In this document: in pieces, positions 6,864 through 15,050 of the stretch
Position numbering within the stretch: the first letter of the stretch is position 1
Layout: every line of letters starts with the position of its first letter
NCBI GenBank assembly: GCA_900079685.1
Contig: LT599018.1
Coordinates: 2,871,171 to 2,909,989 of the forward strand
From: an uncultured delta proteobacterium
GTDB lineage: Bacteria; Desulfobacterota; Desulfovibrionia; Desulfovibrionales; Desulfovibrionaceae
Length of the DNA: 38,819 nucleotides
Reading direction: 5' to 3'
Position numbers and translations under genes: made by a program
The notes under the pieces: model-generated
Told to the model about the DNA's origin: nothing
Seen by the model: the letters and a program-made list of their open reading frames with translations, nothing else
Database searches by the model: none

Positions 6864-8234
6864 CTAGTTGGAAACAGGCGTTCTCGGCGCGGTCAGCGCG
6901 CTTTTGAGTATCTCGTCCAGCGTGGGGTGGCAGAACATGAACGCGTGCAGGCTTTCCGGCGTATGGCGGCCGAGCACCAGAAGCTGCGCCGCCGTGACGA
7001 GGTGGGAGGCGCCGTATCCCACGGCGGCCATGCCCGCGAGTTCTCCGTCCGCCCAGACGGCCTTGGCGAACCCGGCGCTGCTCCCGTGAGCCTGGGCGAT
7101 GGGGTTCATGGACATGGGCGCGACGGAAACCTCCACGCGCCGTCCTTCGGCCAAGGCTTCCCTGGCTGTTTTGCCCACGCGCATGACCTCGGCGTGGCCG
7201 AACACGCAGGAGGGAACCGGGCCGGACGCGTAGGCTCCGTCCGTCCGGCCGAGGATGCGGCGGGCGACGTATTCGGCCTGGTGGTCGGCGGCATGGGCCA
7301 GCAGGGTTTTGCCGTTCACGTCGCCGATGGCGTAACAGCCGGGAGCCGCCAGCAACGTTTCGTCCACCTGGACGAACCCCCTGGCGTTCAGGCTGCCGCC
7401 GAGCGATTCCACCCCCAGGCCGCCGGTGTTGGGGCTCCGGCCCACGGCGACCAACGCTTTCGCGGCGACGAGAGTTTCCCCGTCCTCAAAGGTTAGTTCC
7501 GCCCGGCCGTCCCTGGTGGCAAGGGATGCGACCTTGCGGCCCGTGATGCAGGCCCGGCCGGACTTTTCCGTGATTTTCCGCAGTTCCGCCGCGATATCCG
7601 CATCCTCGGTGGGGACGAGTTGGGGCATGCCCTCGACCACGGTAACCTTTGCCCCGGCGGCGGCGAAGAAATCGGAAAATTCCATGCCGATGGCACCCGC
7701 GCCGATGACGAGCAGGCTTTCCGGGATTGCGCTCTGCGCCAGGAGCATGGTGCTGTCCAGCACGGCTTCGCCGTCCGGCTCCATGCCGGGGAACGACGCG
7801 GGACGCGAACCCGTCGCCAGGATGATGTCCTTGCCTGTCAGGGTCACGGGACTGTCCCCGTCAACCGCCACCGTTCCCGGCCCGGTTATACGGCCGCGTC
7901 CCATATGGACGGCCACTCCCAGCCCGGACAGGGTTTTGGATAACGACGCGGCGGTGCCTTTGACGAACCGGTCCTTGCGTTTCTGCAGCGCGGCGAAATC
8001 CATCGAAAGGGAACAGGTGAGGGCGCAGAAGCGCTCCTGGTCGTGCAGTTCCCCGATGGGGGCTGTCGCGGCCAGCAGGAATTTGGTGGGGATGCAGCCC
8101 TGGTTGAGGCAGGTGCCGCCGAGATGGGTATCCTCCACCAGGGCGACTTTTTTGCCTCCCTGGGCCAGAAGGCGGGCGGCGGTGGTGCCGCCCGGACCCG
8201 CCCCTATGATGATGACGTCGAATGTACTGTCCAT
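6864..8234 (-). CDS. lpdA: Dihydrolipoyl dehydrogenase
   Basis: A 456-residue flavoprotein disulfide reductase that reoxidises dihydrolipoyl groups with NAD+. FAD site IIIGAGPGGTTAARLL (residues 8-23), redox-active disulfide GGTCLNQGCIPTK (Cys42/Cys47), NAD site LVIGAGAIGMEF, second FAD motif YAIGDVNG, and the catalytic His-Glu dyad in CHPTLDEIL at the C-terminus. Start set at 8234 because the Rossmann motif begins right after it and a GTGGAG Shine-Dalgarno lies upstream; a longer frame would run into the preceding gene. It is 13 bases behind that gene and 58 bases before the lipoyl carrier gene, its likely substrate. Confidence 0.93.
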   Translation of the reverse strand: MDSTFDVIIIGAGPGGTTAARLLAQGGKKVALVEDTHLGGTCLNQGCIPTKFLLAATAPIGELHDQERFCALTCSLSMDFAALQKRKDRFVKGTAASLSKTLSGLGVAVHMGRGRITGPGTVAVDGDSPVTLTGKDIILATGSRPASFPGMEPDGEAVLDSTMLLAQSAIPESLLVIGAGAIGMEFSDFFAAAGAKVTVVEGMPQLVPTEDADIAAELRKITEKSGRACITGRKVASLATRDGRAELTFEDGETLVAAKALVAVGRSPNTGGLGVESLGGSLNARGFVQVDETLLAAPGCYAIGDVNGKTLLAHAADHQAEYVARRILGRTDGAYASGPVPSCVFGHAEVMRVGKTAREALAEGRRVEVSVAPMSMNPIAQAHGSSAGFAKAVWADGELAGMAAVGYGASHLVTAAQLLVLGRHTPESLHAFMFCHPTLDEILKSALTAPRTPVSN

Positions 8235-8247
8235 GCGTTTGCTCCAC

Positions 8248-9072
8248 TTAGTCTTTTGCAATATCCGCCTTGAAGAGATGGTTGCGCACGGCGGAGCGGT
8301 AGGGCAGGAACAGCTCGAAAGGCGCAAGGCCCTGCAGGCCCTGGGGCATAAGTTCCGTCACGGCGGCTATGGCAAAGGGCAGGCCGGGCTGGCCCGTGGC
8401 CTCGGCCACCATTTTGGCGGCGTCCCCCGCTTCTTCCTTGGTGAGCCAGGAGACGCTCCCGTCCGCCCGTTTGACCGGGCTGACCAGGAGGCGGATCTCC
8501 CCTTTGGGGGAAGCCTTTACCAGTTCGACGGTCCGGGCGATATCCTCGTTGCTGACGGCGCCGCCAAAGGATGCCGCGTACACCGAAGCCGGGCCGAGGA
8601 TGTTAAGTGCCAGCCGGGCAATGTTGCCCGCCGCGAGGAGGCGTTCCAAGAGATCGGGCCTGCGGCCGTCGGACTGCAGAAACACCTGCAGCCCGCCCTC
8701 GGCGAGATGGCGGACCAGCTCCACGTAGTTGTCCTCCTGCCCGGCCGGGCACTGGGAAGGGTAGAGGCCGGATATCCAGCCGTGCAGCAGGTCGCTGCGC
8801 GTCACACTGCCTTCCAGCGCATGGCCGGACAACAGATAGGCGATGATCTCCCCGCTGCCCTGCCGAACGACCTGCCCGTCGGAAAAGAGCGGGAACTCTA
8901 TGCCCTCGGGGTTGCGGTAGATCACGGGCCGGTTGGCGCGGTAAAATGCGTTGAATTCGTCTTTTTGCTCTTTGAAGTCAACGGCTGCGTAGGGCAGATT
9001 TTTAGCCGCCAGAAACGCCTTTACGATTTTGCAGCGCAGGCAGTCCGGAGCGGTATACAGGGTTATGGACAT
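8248..9072 (-). CDS. Glutaredoxin domain fused to a radical-SAM-activase-like barrel lacking the Fe-S cysteines
   Basis: A 274-residue protein with two parts. Residues 1-75 are a glutaredoxin-like fold: MSITLYTAPDCLRCKIVKAF with the redox pair Cys11-Cys14, then RPVIYRNPEGIEFPLFSDG (cis-Pro region). Residues about 95-250 resemble the second half of a radical-SAM activating enzyme of the NrdG/PflA type: LVRHLAEGGLQVFLQSDGRR, LLAAGNIARLALNILGPA, then EIRLLVSPV. The CX3CX2C cluster motif is missing. The start at 9072 follows a good GAGAGGAA Shine-Dalgarno. Its place before lpd and the lipoyl carrier gene suggests a thiol-disulfide role. The barrel assignment is my own pattern match and needs a structure comparison. 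Confidence 0.6.
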   Translation of the reverse strand: MSITLYTAPDCLRCKIVKAFLAAKNLPYAAVDFKEQKDEFNAFYRANRPVIYRNPEGIEFPLFSDGQVVRQGSGEIIAYLLSGHALEGSVTRSDLLHGWISGLYPSQCPAGQEDNYVELVRHLAEGGLQVFLQSDGRRPDLLERLLAAGNIARLALNILGPASVYAASFGGAVSNEDIARTVELVKASPKGEIRLLVSPVKRADGSVSWLTKEEAGDAAKMVAEATGQPGLPFAIAAVTELMPQGLQGLAPFELFLPYRSAVRNHLFKADIAKD

Positions 9073-9133
9073 GCTTGTTTCCTCTCGGGTTTTTCCCCGG
9101 AGCCGCAAGGCTCCGGGGAACCGTCTCACCGGT

Positions 9134-10585
9134 TTACTTGTCGAAGGTTTCGTCGTCTTTCGCGACGCACAGCGCGTTGGACCCCTGGAAGGGGAGGGTT
9201 CCGCCTTCCACTTCCACTTCCGCGATGCGGTCGCCGAAGGGGGCCGCGCCGGGCACACGGAAGGTCTGCGGGTTCAGCGCTTCGATGGCGCGTTCCTCGG
9301 GCTTGTCTGCCTGGGGGCACCATTCGTAGGGCACCCGGTAGGCGCGGTAGATCATGTTCATGGGCAGGAAACTGCCCTTGTAGGGGGAGATGTATTCCCA
9401 GACGATTTCGTGCTGGGCGGTCACTTCGAATATGCGGCCGTCCGAGCCTTCGGTTATCAGGGTGTTGCCGTTGGGCAGGCGCTGGGCGCCGGAGATGAAG
9501 GGGCTGTAGAAGCGGTTGGCGTCCATGGGCATGGCGAAGCCCGCTTCCGCCGGAGTATACTGCCACACGATCTTCATGGACACGGGGTCGATTTCCAGCA
9601 CGCGGGAGTAATCGCGGAGCGCGGCTTTCACGCCCTTGGGCGCGCCGGGGTTGGGGTTGTCGTAGCCGCCCCAGCCGCCGTTGTCGAAAATAAGAATATT
9701 GCCTTCGCCGGGCAGGCCGCGCGGGATCATGTGGGTGTGGTGCTGCCCGATGATCCAGCCGATGGCCCTTTCTTCCGGGGTACGGTCATAATCCGGGCCG
9801 AGTTGCCAGACGATTTTGCCCGTCTTTTTGCTGACGATGAGTTGGATGTTGGCTTCGCGGCCGTCCATGATGAGGTTGTCCGGGTGGAAGCGTTCATCCC
9901 CCGCGTCGTACCACTTGTTGGGGCCGAGCACGCTCATGGAGTTGATGTGCATCCAGTCGCCCATGCCGCCGCCGACCGGGCGGTAGTTCGGGTCGCGGCA
10001 CAGGGCGTTTTTCGCGGCTTCGCGGAAGCCCATCTGGTCGAAATGGTCGCTGCACTGCCATTCCCAGACGATTTCGCCGTCCCAGGTGACTTCCACGACC
10101 AGGTCGTCCAGAAGCAGCTTGTCGGAGATGTTCTTGTTGTAGAGGTTCCGGTGGGACAATACTAAGGTGTTGCCCGAAAGGCTCTGCGGCTCAAGGCCTG
10201 GAGCATAGTAGCCCACGGGGTTGCCCGTACGCTGGTAGTCGTGGTGCTGGCGGGCCATCCAGCGGGGTTTTTCGCCCGGATCTTCAATGTACTCGACCTT
10301 GTCGAATTCCCAGACGACCTTGCCGTTCCAGTCCAGCTGAACGAGGTTGACCTGGTCCTGCATGCCGTACTTGCCGCTGCGCAGGCCCCGCGAGCCGAGC
10401 ACGTGGCCGCCGGGGAAAATCTTGTTCGGGAAGCCGTGCAGGCCTTTCCAGAGGCGGACTTCCCTGCCGTTCATGTCGATGAGCAATGCGCCCAGTTCCC
10501 TGACGGGCATGATGGTAAAGCCGCTCCAGCATTTATCCGGGTTGTATACCGTCACGCCGGTGGGGTAAATTGTCGGGTGTCCCAT
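9134..10585 (-). CDS. Arylsulfotransferase (ASST)-like beta-propeller protein
   Basis: A 483-residue protein of the arylsulfotransferase family, six-bladed propellers that transfer sulfuryl groups through a catalytic His. Motifs matching the family are GDWMHINSMSVLGPNKWYD (active-site His region), GQHHTHMIPRG followed by NILIFDNGGWGGYDN, RVLEIDPVSMKIVWQY, and GAQRLPNGNTLITEGSDGRI. Repeated W-[DN]-G-[KE]-[IV]-V-W blade motifs run throughout. Unlike classical periplasmic ASST, no signal peptide is seen, so it appears cytosolic; no DsbA/DsbB-type partner adjoins it. AAGGAGATATTC precedes the ATG. It sits between the SLC13 carrier and the glutaredoxin fusion. True sulfotransferase activity is unproven. 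Confidence 0.78.
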   Translation of the reverse strand: MGHPTIYPTGVTVYNPDKCWSGFTIMPVRELGALLIDMNGREVRLWKGLHGFPNKIFPGGHVLGSRGLRSGKYGMQDQVNLVQLDWNGKVVWEFDKVEYIEDPGEKPRWMARQHHDYQRTGNPVGYYAPGLEPQSLSGNTLVLSHRNLYNKNISDKLLLDDLVVEVTWDGEIVWEWQCSDHFDQMGFREAAKNALCRDPNYRPVGGGMGDWMHINSMSVLGPNKWYDAGDERFHPDNLIMDGREANIQLIVSKKTGKIVWQLGPDYDRTPEERAIGWIIGQHHTHMIPRGLPGEGNILIFDNGGWGGYDNPNPGAPKGVKAALRDYSRVLEIDPVSMKIVWQYTPAEAGFAMPMDANRFYSPFISGAQRLPNGNTLITEGSDGRIFEVTAQHEIVWEYISPYKGSFLPMNMIYRAYRVPYEWCPQADKPEERAIEALNPQTFRVPGAAPFGDRIAEVEVEGGTLPFQGSNALCVAKDDETFDK

Positions 10586-10641
10586 GAATATCTCCTTCTC
10601 GTGTTAACGGTTGCAGCGCACGCGCGGCGCTTTTGTAACGT

Positions 10642-10668
10642 TCTTTGGCGCGGGGTGCGCGCCCGTTT
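10642..10668 (-). other. GC-rich hairpin between SLC13 and ASST-like genes
   Basis: Inverted repeat ggcgcg / cgcgcc around a 5-base loop (plus strand 10647-10663), just after the SLC13 stop. On the minus strand no T-run follows, so it is more likely an mRNA-stability or processing stem than a terminator; on the plus strand a T5 run follows, but no gene reads that way. Confidence 0.3.
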
Positions 10669-10670
10669 TT

Positions 10671-12134
10671 CTATTTCACTATCGGATCGAATACGCCCAG
10701 CATGCTCCAATAGGGGTAGGCGACCGCCGCCAGGAGGACGAAGGCGACGATGAAGCGCACGAAAAAGACCAGCATGATGTGCCGGAGGTTCACCCAGCCG
10801 GTGGCGTAGAAGAACAGCAGCACGGCGTATTCATAAGGGAAGATGTACTGCTCGAGCCCGTAGGAGAAAGCGTACATGACCGGGATGGGGCTCACCCCGA
10901 CCTCAAGGGCCAGTTCCGTGAGCGGGACTGTCATGGCGGAGAAGGCGGCGAGCGGCGTGAGCAGGAGGTTCATGGCCGAGCCCGCGAGGTAGCCGAGCAG
11001 CATGGAGGTCAGGCCGGACTGCCCCTTGAACAAGGGCGCGATGGCGTCGACCAGCATCTTGTCCGCGCCCGAGGCCTTGGCCGCGGAGCCGATGCTCATG
11101 CACCCCACCACGAAAAAGACCGAGGCGAGGGACATCTTCTGGAAGATGCTTTCGTTCATAAGGCCCACCGCCGGGATGAAGGCCACAAAGGACAGCATGA
11201 TGATGATCCACCCCGCGTCCAGGCCGTGGAAGCGGTCCGTGAGGAGGAGCAGGATCAGGAGAAGGATCAGCGTGCCGGTCTTTTTTTCGCCGGTGTCCAT
11301 GGGGCCGAGCTCGGCGTGGGCTTTTGTCACGTAGGCGGTGGAATCCTGATCCATTTTGGGCCGGAGCACGAGGATCAGCGTCAGAAGGCTCAGCACGCCG
11401 TAAATACAGGAAAGGGGGAAGTTGTGCAGGAAATATTCGCCCCAGCTGACCGGCTTGCCCATGACCTGCGCCATCTGGCCGACGTACATGGTGATGTCCG
11501 CGGCCCCGGTCAGGAGGCCGATCTTGGACGTGGCGATGCCGATGAACCCGGCCAGGACGACGGCCGAGGCCGCCTTGCTCTGCCGTTCAAGGCTCAGCGC
11601 CTCGCAGATGCCAATGCAGACGACGGAGATGAGCGCGGCCTTGCCCATGATGGACGGGATGGCCGGGCAGATGACGAAGCCCGCCAGCAGGATGCCCCAG
11701 AGCAGCCGGTTGAAGGACCCCCTGGTGATGTACAGCGCCCAGATGGCGAGGCGTTTGGCCAGCCCCGTGCGCATCATCATGTTGGCGAAAACGAGGCCGC
11801 CCACCACGATCCAGCCCACGGACGACATCCAGGAATTGAGGATCTGGTTGGGTTTTCCTACCTGGAGCACGATATAGAAGATGGGCAGGGCGATGGCCAC
11901 AAAGGTATCGCTCATGAGGCCGAGCGCCCAGAGCACGAGGGCCGAGGACGTCAGCGTGAAAAAGAGCGTCTGCTTGACCGGCAGCCCGCCCGCGGAACAC
12001 CCGGCATAGACGGCCAGGGGGATGAGCACCGCCAGCGCCCATTGCGCATACACCGCAAGCGGCGCTTTTTTGTTAACGTTTTCCGCGCGACCGCCCGCGG
12101 GGGGATTGCCTAGGGTGTTCTGGCTTGTGCTCAT
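10671..12134 (-). CDS. SLC13/DASS-family anion:Na+ symporter
   Basis: A 487-residue polytopic membrane protein of the divalent anion:sodium symporter family (CitT/SdcS/NaS-type), which import dicarboxylates, tricarboxylates or sulfate-like anions. It shows about 11-12 hydrophobic helices, including the helix-breaking segments SVGWIVVGGLVFANMMMRTG and NLLLTPLAAFSAMTVPL typical of the two substrate-binding hairpins. An AGGAGGCGCC Shine-Dalgarno precedes the ATG. As the first gene of the ASST-Grx-lpd-gcvH operon it probably supplies the anionic substrate of that pathway, perhaps a sulfonate, sulfate ester or carboxylate; this is inference from context. Confidence 0.87.
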   Translation of the reverse strand: MSTSQNTLGNPPAGGRAENVNKKAPLAVYAQWALAVLIPLAVYAGCSAGGLPVKQTLFFTLTSSALVLWALGLMSDTFVAIALPIFYIVLQVGKPNQILNSWMSSVGWIVVGGLVFANMMMRTGLAKRLAIWALYITRGSFNRLLWGILLAGFVICPAIPSIMGKAALISVVCIGICEALSLERQSKAASAVVLAGFIGIATSKIGLLTGAADITMYVGQMAQVMGKPVSWGEYFLHNFPLSCIYGVLSLLTLILVLRPKMDQDSTAYVTKAHAELGPMDTGEKKTGTLILLLILLLLTDRFHGLDAGWIIIMLSFVAFIPAVGLMNESIFQKMSLASVFFVVGCMSIGSAAKASGADKMLVDAIAPLFKGQSGLTSMLLGYLAGSAMNLLLTPLAAFSAMTVPLTELALEVGVSPIPVMYAFSYGLEQYIFPYEYAVLLFFYATGWVNLRHIMLVFFVRFIVAFVLLAAVAYPYWSMLGVFDPIVK

Positions 12135-12417
12135 GGCGCCTCCTGGTGCCGTTTGACGTTGCCGGTATGCCGCGCGGCCGGGCCGGAGAGATCACAAAAG
12201 GCTCGGCGGGTCGCGGGGTCTTAGAATGTATCTATAAAACAAATTATGATTATCGGGGAAATAAAAAATTAGTCTGGGCTAAGATGCGTCATTTTTTTTT
12301 AACTTTGTGCAATTTTCCGGCAATGGCGCGGAATGGCTTTGATTCCCTGCGCTTTTCTGGTACACCTCCGAGTGGAAGGACCCTTTTGTGGTGCATGGCG
12401 CCGACCGAGGAGGCCGC
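12135..12417. promoter_or_regulatory. Divergent promoter region, SLC13 operon and Crp/Fnr-type regulator
   Basis: A 283-base gap with an AT-rich core (about 12225-12315) inside GC-rich flanks, as expected for back-to-back promoters. The regulator's Shine-Dalgarno GAGGAGG is at 12408-12414. I searched for a symmetrical Crp/Fnr-type site and found none convincing; weak candidates are TTAG-N6-CTAA near 12269-12282 and the stretch around ttgtgcaattttccggcaat. Confidence 0.5.
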
Positions 12418-13107
12418 ATGACGAACACGCCGCAAGCCGGGCCGATTATCACCAGTACCGGCGATGTTTGGGAAAAATACCTGCATTACGGCGTCAGGCG
12501 CGCGTATCCGGCCAACCACACCCTGCTGCACCCGGGGGAACGATCCGATCTGATTTATTACATCCAGTCCGGCGAAGTGCTTATTTCCACGTATGCGTCG
12601 CCGGAAAGCCTGAGCCGCCTTTTCATCCTGCGCGGCAAATCCCTGCTCGGCCTTATCGGCATGTTCACGCAGAACGCGTCAATGGTTTCCTGGCTGACCC
12701 TGGAACCCTGCGTCTGCTATCTTTTCACCAAAAAAGACATTTACGAAAAACTCCCCCGCGAGCTGCTCCTGAACATGCTGGAGCAGCTCGGCGCGATGAG
12801 CAGTTCCATGACGCGGCGGTTCGCCCACGGCAACACGAAGCGTCTGGACGTCAGGCTGGCCCGCCTTCTGGTGCATCTGGCGGACGCCTGCCCCAAGGCG
12901 GATGCGCAACCGCCCGGCGGCCTTGTGGTAACGCCGAGCGTGACCCAGGAAATGGCCAGCGATCTTTTGGGCATGCACCCGGTGACCATGAACCGGCTCC
13001 TTGCCGCGTTGCGGGCCGAAGGGATTCTCGGCCGGTTCACCAAAAAAAAGCTCGAGGTGCTGGATTTCAAACGCCTCGTGGAATACGCGGAGGGCAACCA
13101 GCCGTGA
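12418..13107 (+). CDS. Crp/Fnr-family transcriptional regulator
   Basis: A 229-residue regulator. Residues about 20-130 form a cyclic-nucleotide-binding-type jelly roll (LLHPGERSDLIYYIQSGEV, then LFILRGKSLLGLIGMF); a dimerisation helix follows, and a winged HTH at about 170-220 holds VTQEMASDLLGMHPVTMNR. The N-terminus has no Fnr-type cysteine cluster, so the effector is not obvious. Start chosen at 12418, which has GAGGAGG five bases upstream; a longer frame from 12388 lacks this. It diverges from the SLC13-ASST operon and precedes a DUF169 gene, so it probably controls one or both. Confidence 0.87.
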   Translation: MTNTPQAGPIITSTGDVWEKYLHYGVRRAYPANHTLLHPGERSDLIYYIQSGEVLISTYASPESLSRLFILRGKSLLGLIGMFTQNASMVSWLTLEPCVCYLFTKKDIYEKLPRELLLNMLEQLGAMSSSMTRRFAHGNTKRLDVRLARLLVHLADACPKADAQPPGGLVVTPSVTQEMASDLLGMHPVTMNRLLAALRAEGILGRFTKKKLEVLDFKRLVEYAEGNQP

Positions 13108-13156
13108 TCGGGCGCCGCCGGACCGGCGGCGCGGAACCCATTGCAGCGAGGTACAC

Positions 13157-14005
13157 ATGAGCGGAATGCAGGCGGTCAACACGAAAACGGAACGGCTGCT
13201 GGAACTGTTGGGCCACGACGAAGGCCCTCTCGGCGTCCACTACACGGACGAAAAGCCGGACGGTTTCGGCCCCAAACCGGGGGAAATTTTTACCCGCGAG
13301 CGGGAGAGCGCCGGAAAAATTGACTGGAGCACGGCGTTTAACGATTTTTCCTGTATCATCGGCAATATCTGGCTGGCGCGTAAAAAGAGAAAAGCGGCCT
13401 GGCTCAGCCTTGAGGAAAGCGGCTGCATGGGGGGCGGGTTCTATTCGGGCCTCTGCGGCCCGTATCTGGAAACGAACGTGCACTACGTTTCCACCGGGAT
13501 TCCCGGCACGGTCATCGAGGGCGAGCATTACCTGCCGTCGGTGGCGTCCATGCGCTCGTTCATGGAGGATTCCACCCCGCCGCCGGCCACGGGCAAATAC
13601 TGCGTCATCAAGCCGCTGGAGCAGTTCACCGACGAATCCCTGCCGCTGGTGGTGGCGTTTTTCGCAAGGCCGGAAGCCCTGGCGGGCCTGTTCTCGCTCG
13701 CCTGCTACGCGGCCGCCAGCCACGAGGCCGTGGCCTCGCCCTTTGGCGCGGGGTGCACGAACATTATCGCCTGGCCGTTGATTTACCAGCAGAGGGGGCT
13801 GGAGCGCGCGGTCATCGGCGGGTTTGACCTCTCCGCGCGCAAATTCATGAAGACGGACGAGCTTTCGTTCGCGATGCCGCTTGCTTTGTACCGGAAAATG
13901 CTTGACGCCATGGAACCGTCGGCGCTCACGCGCCACACGTGGCAGGGCGGGCGGAAAAAAGTGCTGAAAAGCAGGCGCGCATGGGGCGAGGAGGCGAAAG
14001 AGTAA
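13157..14005 (+). CDS. DUF169-family protein
   Basis: A 282-residue protein of the DUF169 family (function unknown, common in anaerobes). It has the conserved blocks GPLGVHYTDEKPDGF near the N-terminus, ESGCMGGGFYSGL around residue 95 and SPFGAGCTNIIAWPL around residue 200, with several conserved cysteines that could bind metal or a cofactor. The ATG at 13157 is preceded by GCGAGG and lies 49 bases after the regulator stop, so the two genes are probably co-transcribed. No signal peptide or membrane segment. The role is unknown; neighbourhood suggests a link to the divergent ASST/lipoyl operon or to redox sensing. Confidence 0.82.
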   Translation: MSGMQAVNTKTERLLELLGHDEGPLGVHYTDEKPDGFGPKPGEIFTRERESAGKIDWSTAFNDFSCIIGNIWLARKKRKAAWLSLEESGCMGGGFYSGLCGPYLETNVHYVSTGIPGTVIEGEHYLPSVASMRSFMEDSTPPPATGKYCVIKPLEQFTDESLPLVVAFFARPEALAGLFSLACYAAASHEAVASPFGAGCTNIIAWPLIYQQRGLERAVIGGFDLSARKFMKTDELSFAMPLALYRKMLDAMEPSALTRHTWQGGRKKVLKSRRAWGEEAKE

Positions 14006-14040
14006 TCAATCGGGCTACCCGCGCGGGCGGGCGGAATGAG

Positions 14041-14077
14041 AAACAGGCGTGCTGCGGTTGGGGCAGCGCGCCTGTTT
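14041..14077. terminator. Terminator after DUF169 gene
   Basis: A 15-bp stem aaacaggcgtgctgc / gcagcgcgcctgttt with one G-T wobble and a 7-base loop, 36 bases after the DUF169 stop. Usable from both strands (A-rich left, T-rich right arm). Confidence 0.75.
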
Positions 14078-14176
14078 CGGTCTGGTAGCTTGGTTGCCTT
14101 CAGTCTTTCTCATAAGGTCCCACAGCCGGTCGGATAGGGCGTATTCCTGCATCAGGAAGCGGCTCTTCCAGCTCGG

Positions 14177-14488
14177 CTAGAGCTGTCCAGACCCGATGCG
14201 GGACCATGATGTTTTGCCGTGGACCCGTGCAAAGCTGCGGCGCGGCTTGCTGGCCTGGACCAGCGTATACCCGAGTTGGTTTGCCATGTATTCCAGGGGA
14301 CCCATATCATGGGTGCGCTTGATGATTTCGAACATGGTTTCCACGCCGAGCTTCGCGCCGGCGTCGTACGGGTTTGTTTCGCGCAGCAATGTCGAGTACG
14401 GCTTGCCGATTTCGTCAGCCAGGGCCTTTGCGGGTATGGGGCTGTCGAGTACGAGACGATGAAGGATGTTTTTCAGGTTAGCGCTCAT
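14177..14488 (-). CDS. Phage regulatory CII-like protein, orphan
   Basis: A 103-residue DNA-binding protein resembling the phage regulatory CII family: KALADEIGKPYSTLLRETNP, then GAKLGVETMFEIIKRT and PLEYMANQLGYTLV. The N-terminal half is a helix-turn-helix of the type used by temperate phages to control lysogeny genes. A strong GAGGAGGT Shine-Dalgarno sits 8 bases before the ATG. No integrase, structural or lysis gene is nearby, so it is either a prophage remnant or a domesticated regulator. The C-terminal tail (about residues 83-103) is basic and not recognisable. Confidence 0.7.
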   Translation of the reverse strand: MSANLKNILHRLVLDSPIPAKALADEIGKPYSTLLRETNPYDAGAKLGVETMFEIIKRTHDMGPLEYMANQLGYTLVQASKPRRSFARVHGKTSWSRIGSGQL

Positions 14489-15050
14489 AGTTTTGCACCT
14501 CCTCTGTGAACAAGACTCGCGGTATTATCAATACCCCCGTTGCTCTTCATTCACGTGGTTGTCTGCCGCGGGGCACTTACAGAATGTTGACACAGCAGGC
14601 AGTTGCATGAAAAAAACAGTAACATGTCATCCGGATTGAACAAATTTACTTTTTCCCCTACGGTTGCCTGTATATCCCTCCCGGCGTGCCTGCCACTAAT
14701 GGCTTACGGGTTTGTTGTTAAATGATAATTGATTTAAAATTGTACCGGTACCCTTTGCTATATGTATCGTACAATCTGCGTTAATAGTCAAGAAAGAAAT
14801 ATTCTTTGTGATAAATATTCTGCTCCGCTGCGTACTTTTGTGTACAAGATATTGTTTTTATTATTTTTCGTATTCAAAAAATTTACGCGCGAACGATTCG
14901 CTCCATTCCCGCGCCTGTTCCGGCGTTTTGCCGTGCCGGGTTCCGTTGCGCCGCGCCGCCCGGCGTGGCGGGCGCCGGCGGCGCGGATGCCATGGCTGCC
15001 GGCCGCGCCATGCGGCCCGGAGGGCGCGGGAATGCGGGGCGGTTTTGCCG

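Noticed and set aside
7426-9498. 690-codon plus-strand frame opposite lpd and the glutaredoxin fusion gene
   Set aside because: No recognisable motif, no Shine-Dalgarno, and it crosses three clear minus-strand genes.
12135-12417. Fnr/HcpR-type palindrome in the divergent promoter
   Set aside because: No site with convincing two-fold symmetry was found; the best candidates match only four bases per arm.
14084-14152. Possible N-terminal fragment of an IS5-like transposase on the minus strand (MQEYALSDRLWDLMRK)
   Set aside because: Only about 20 residues resemble such a protein; too short to distinguish from chance.
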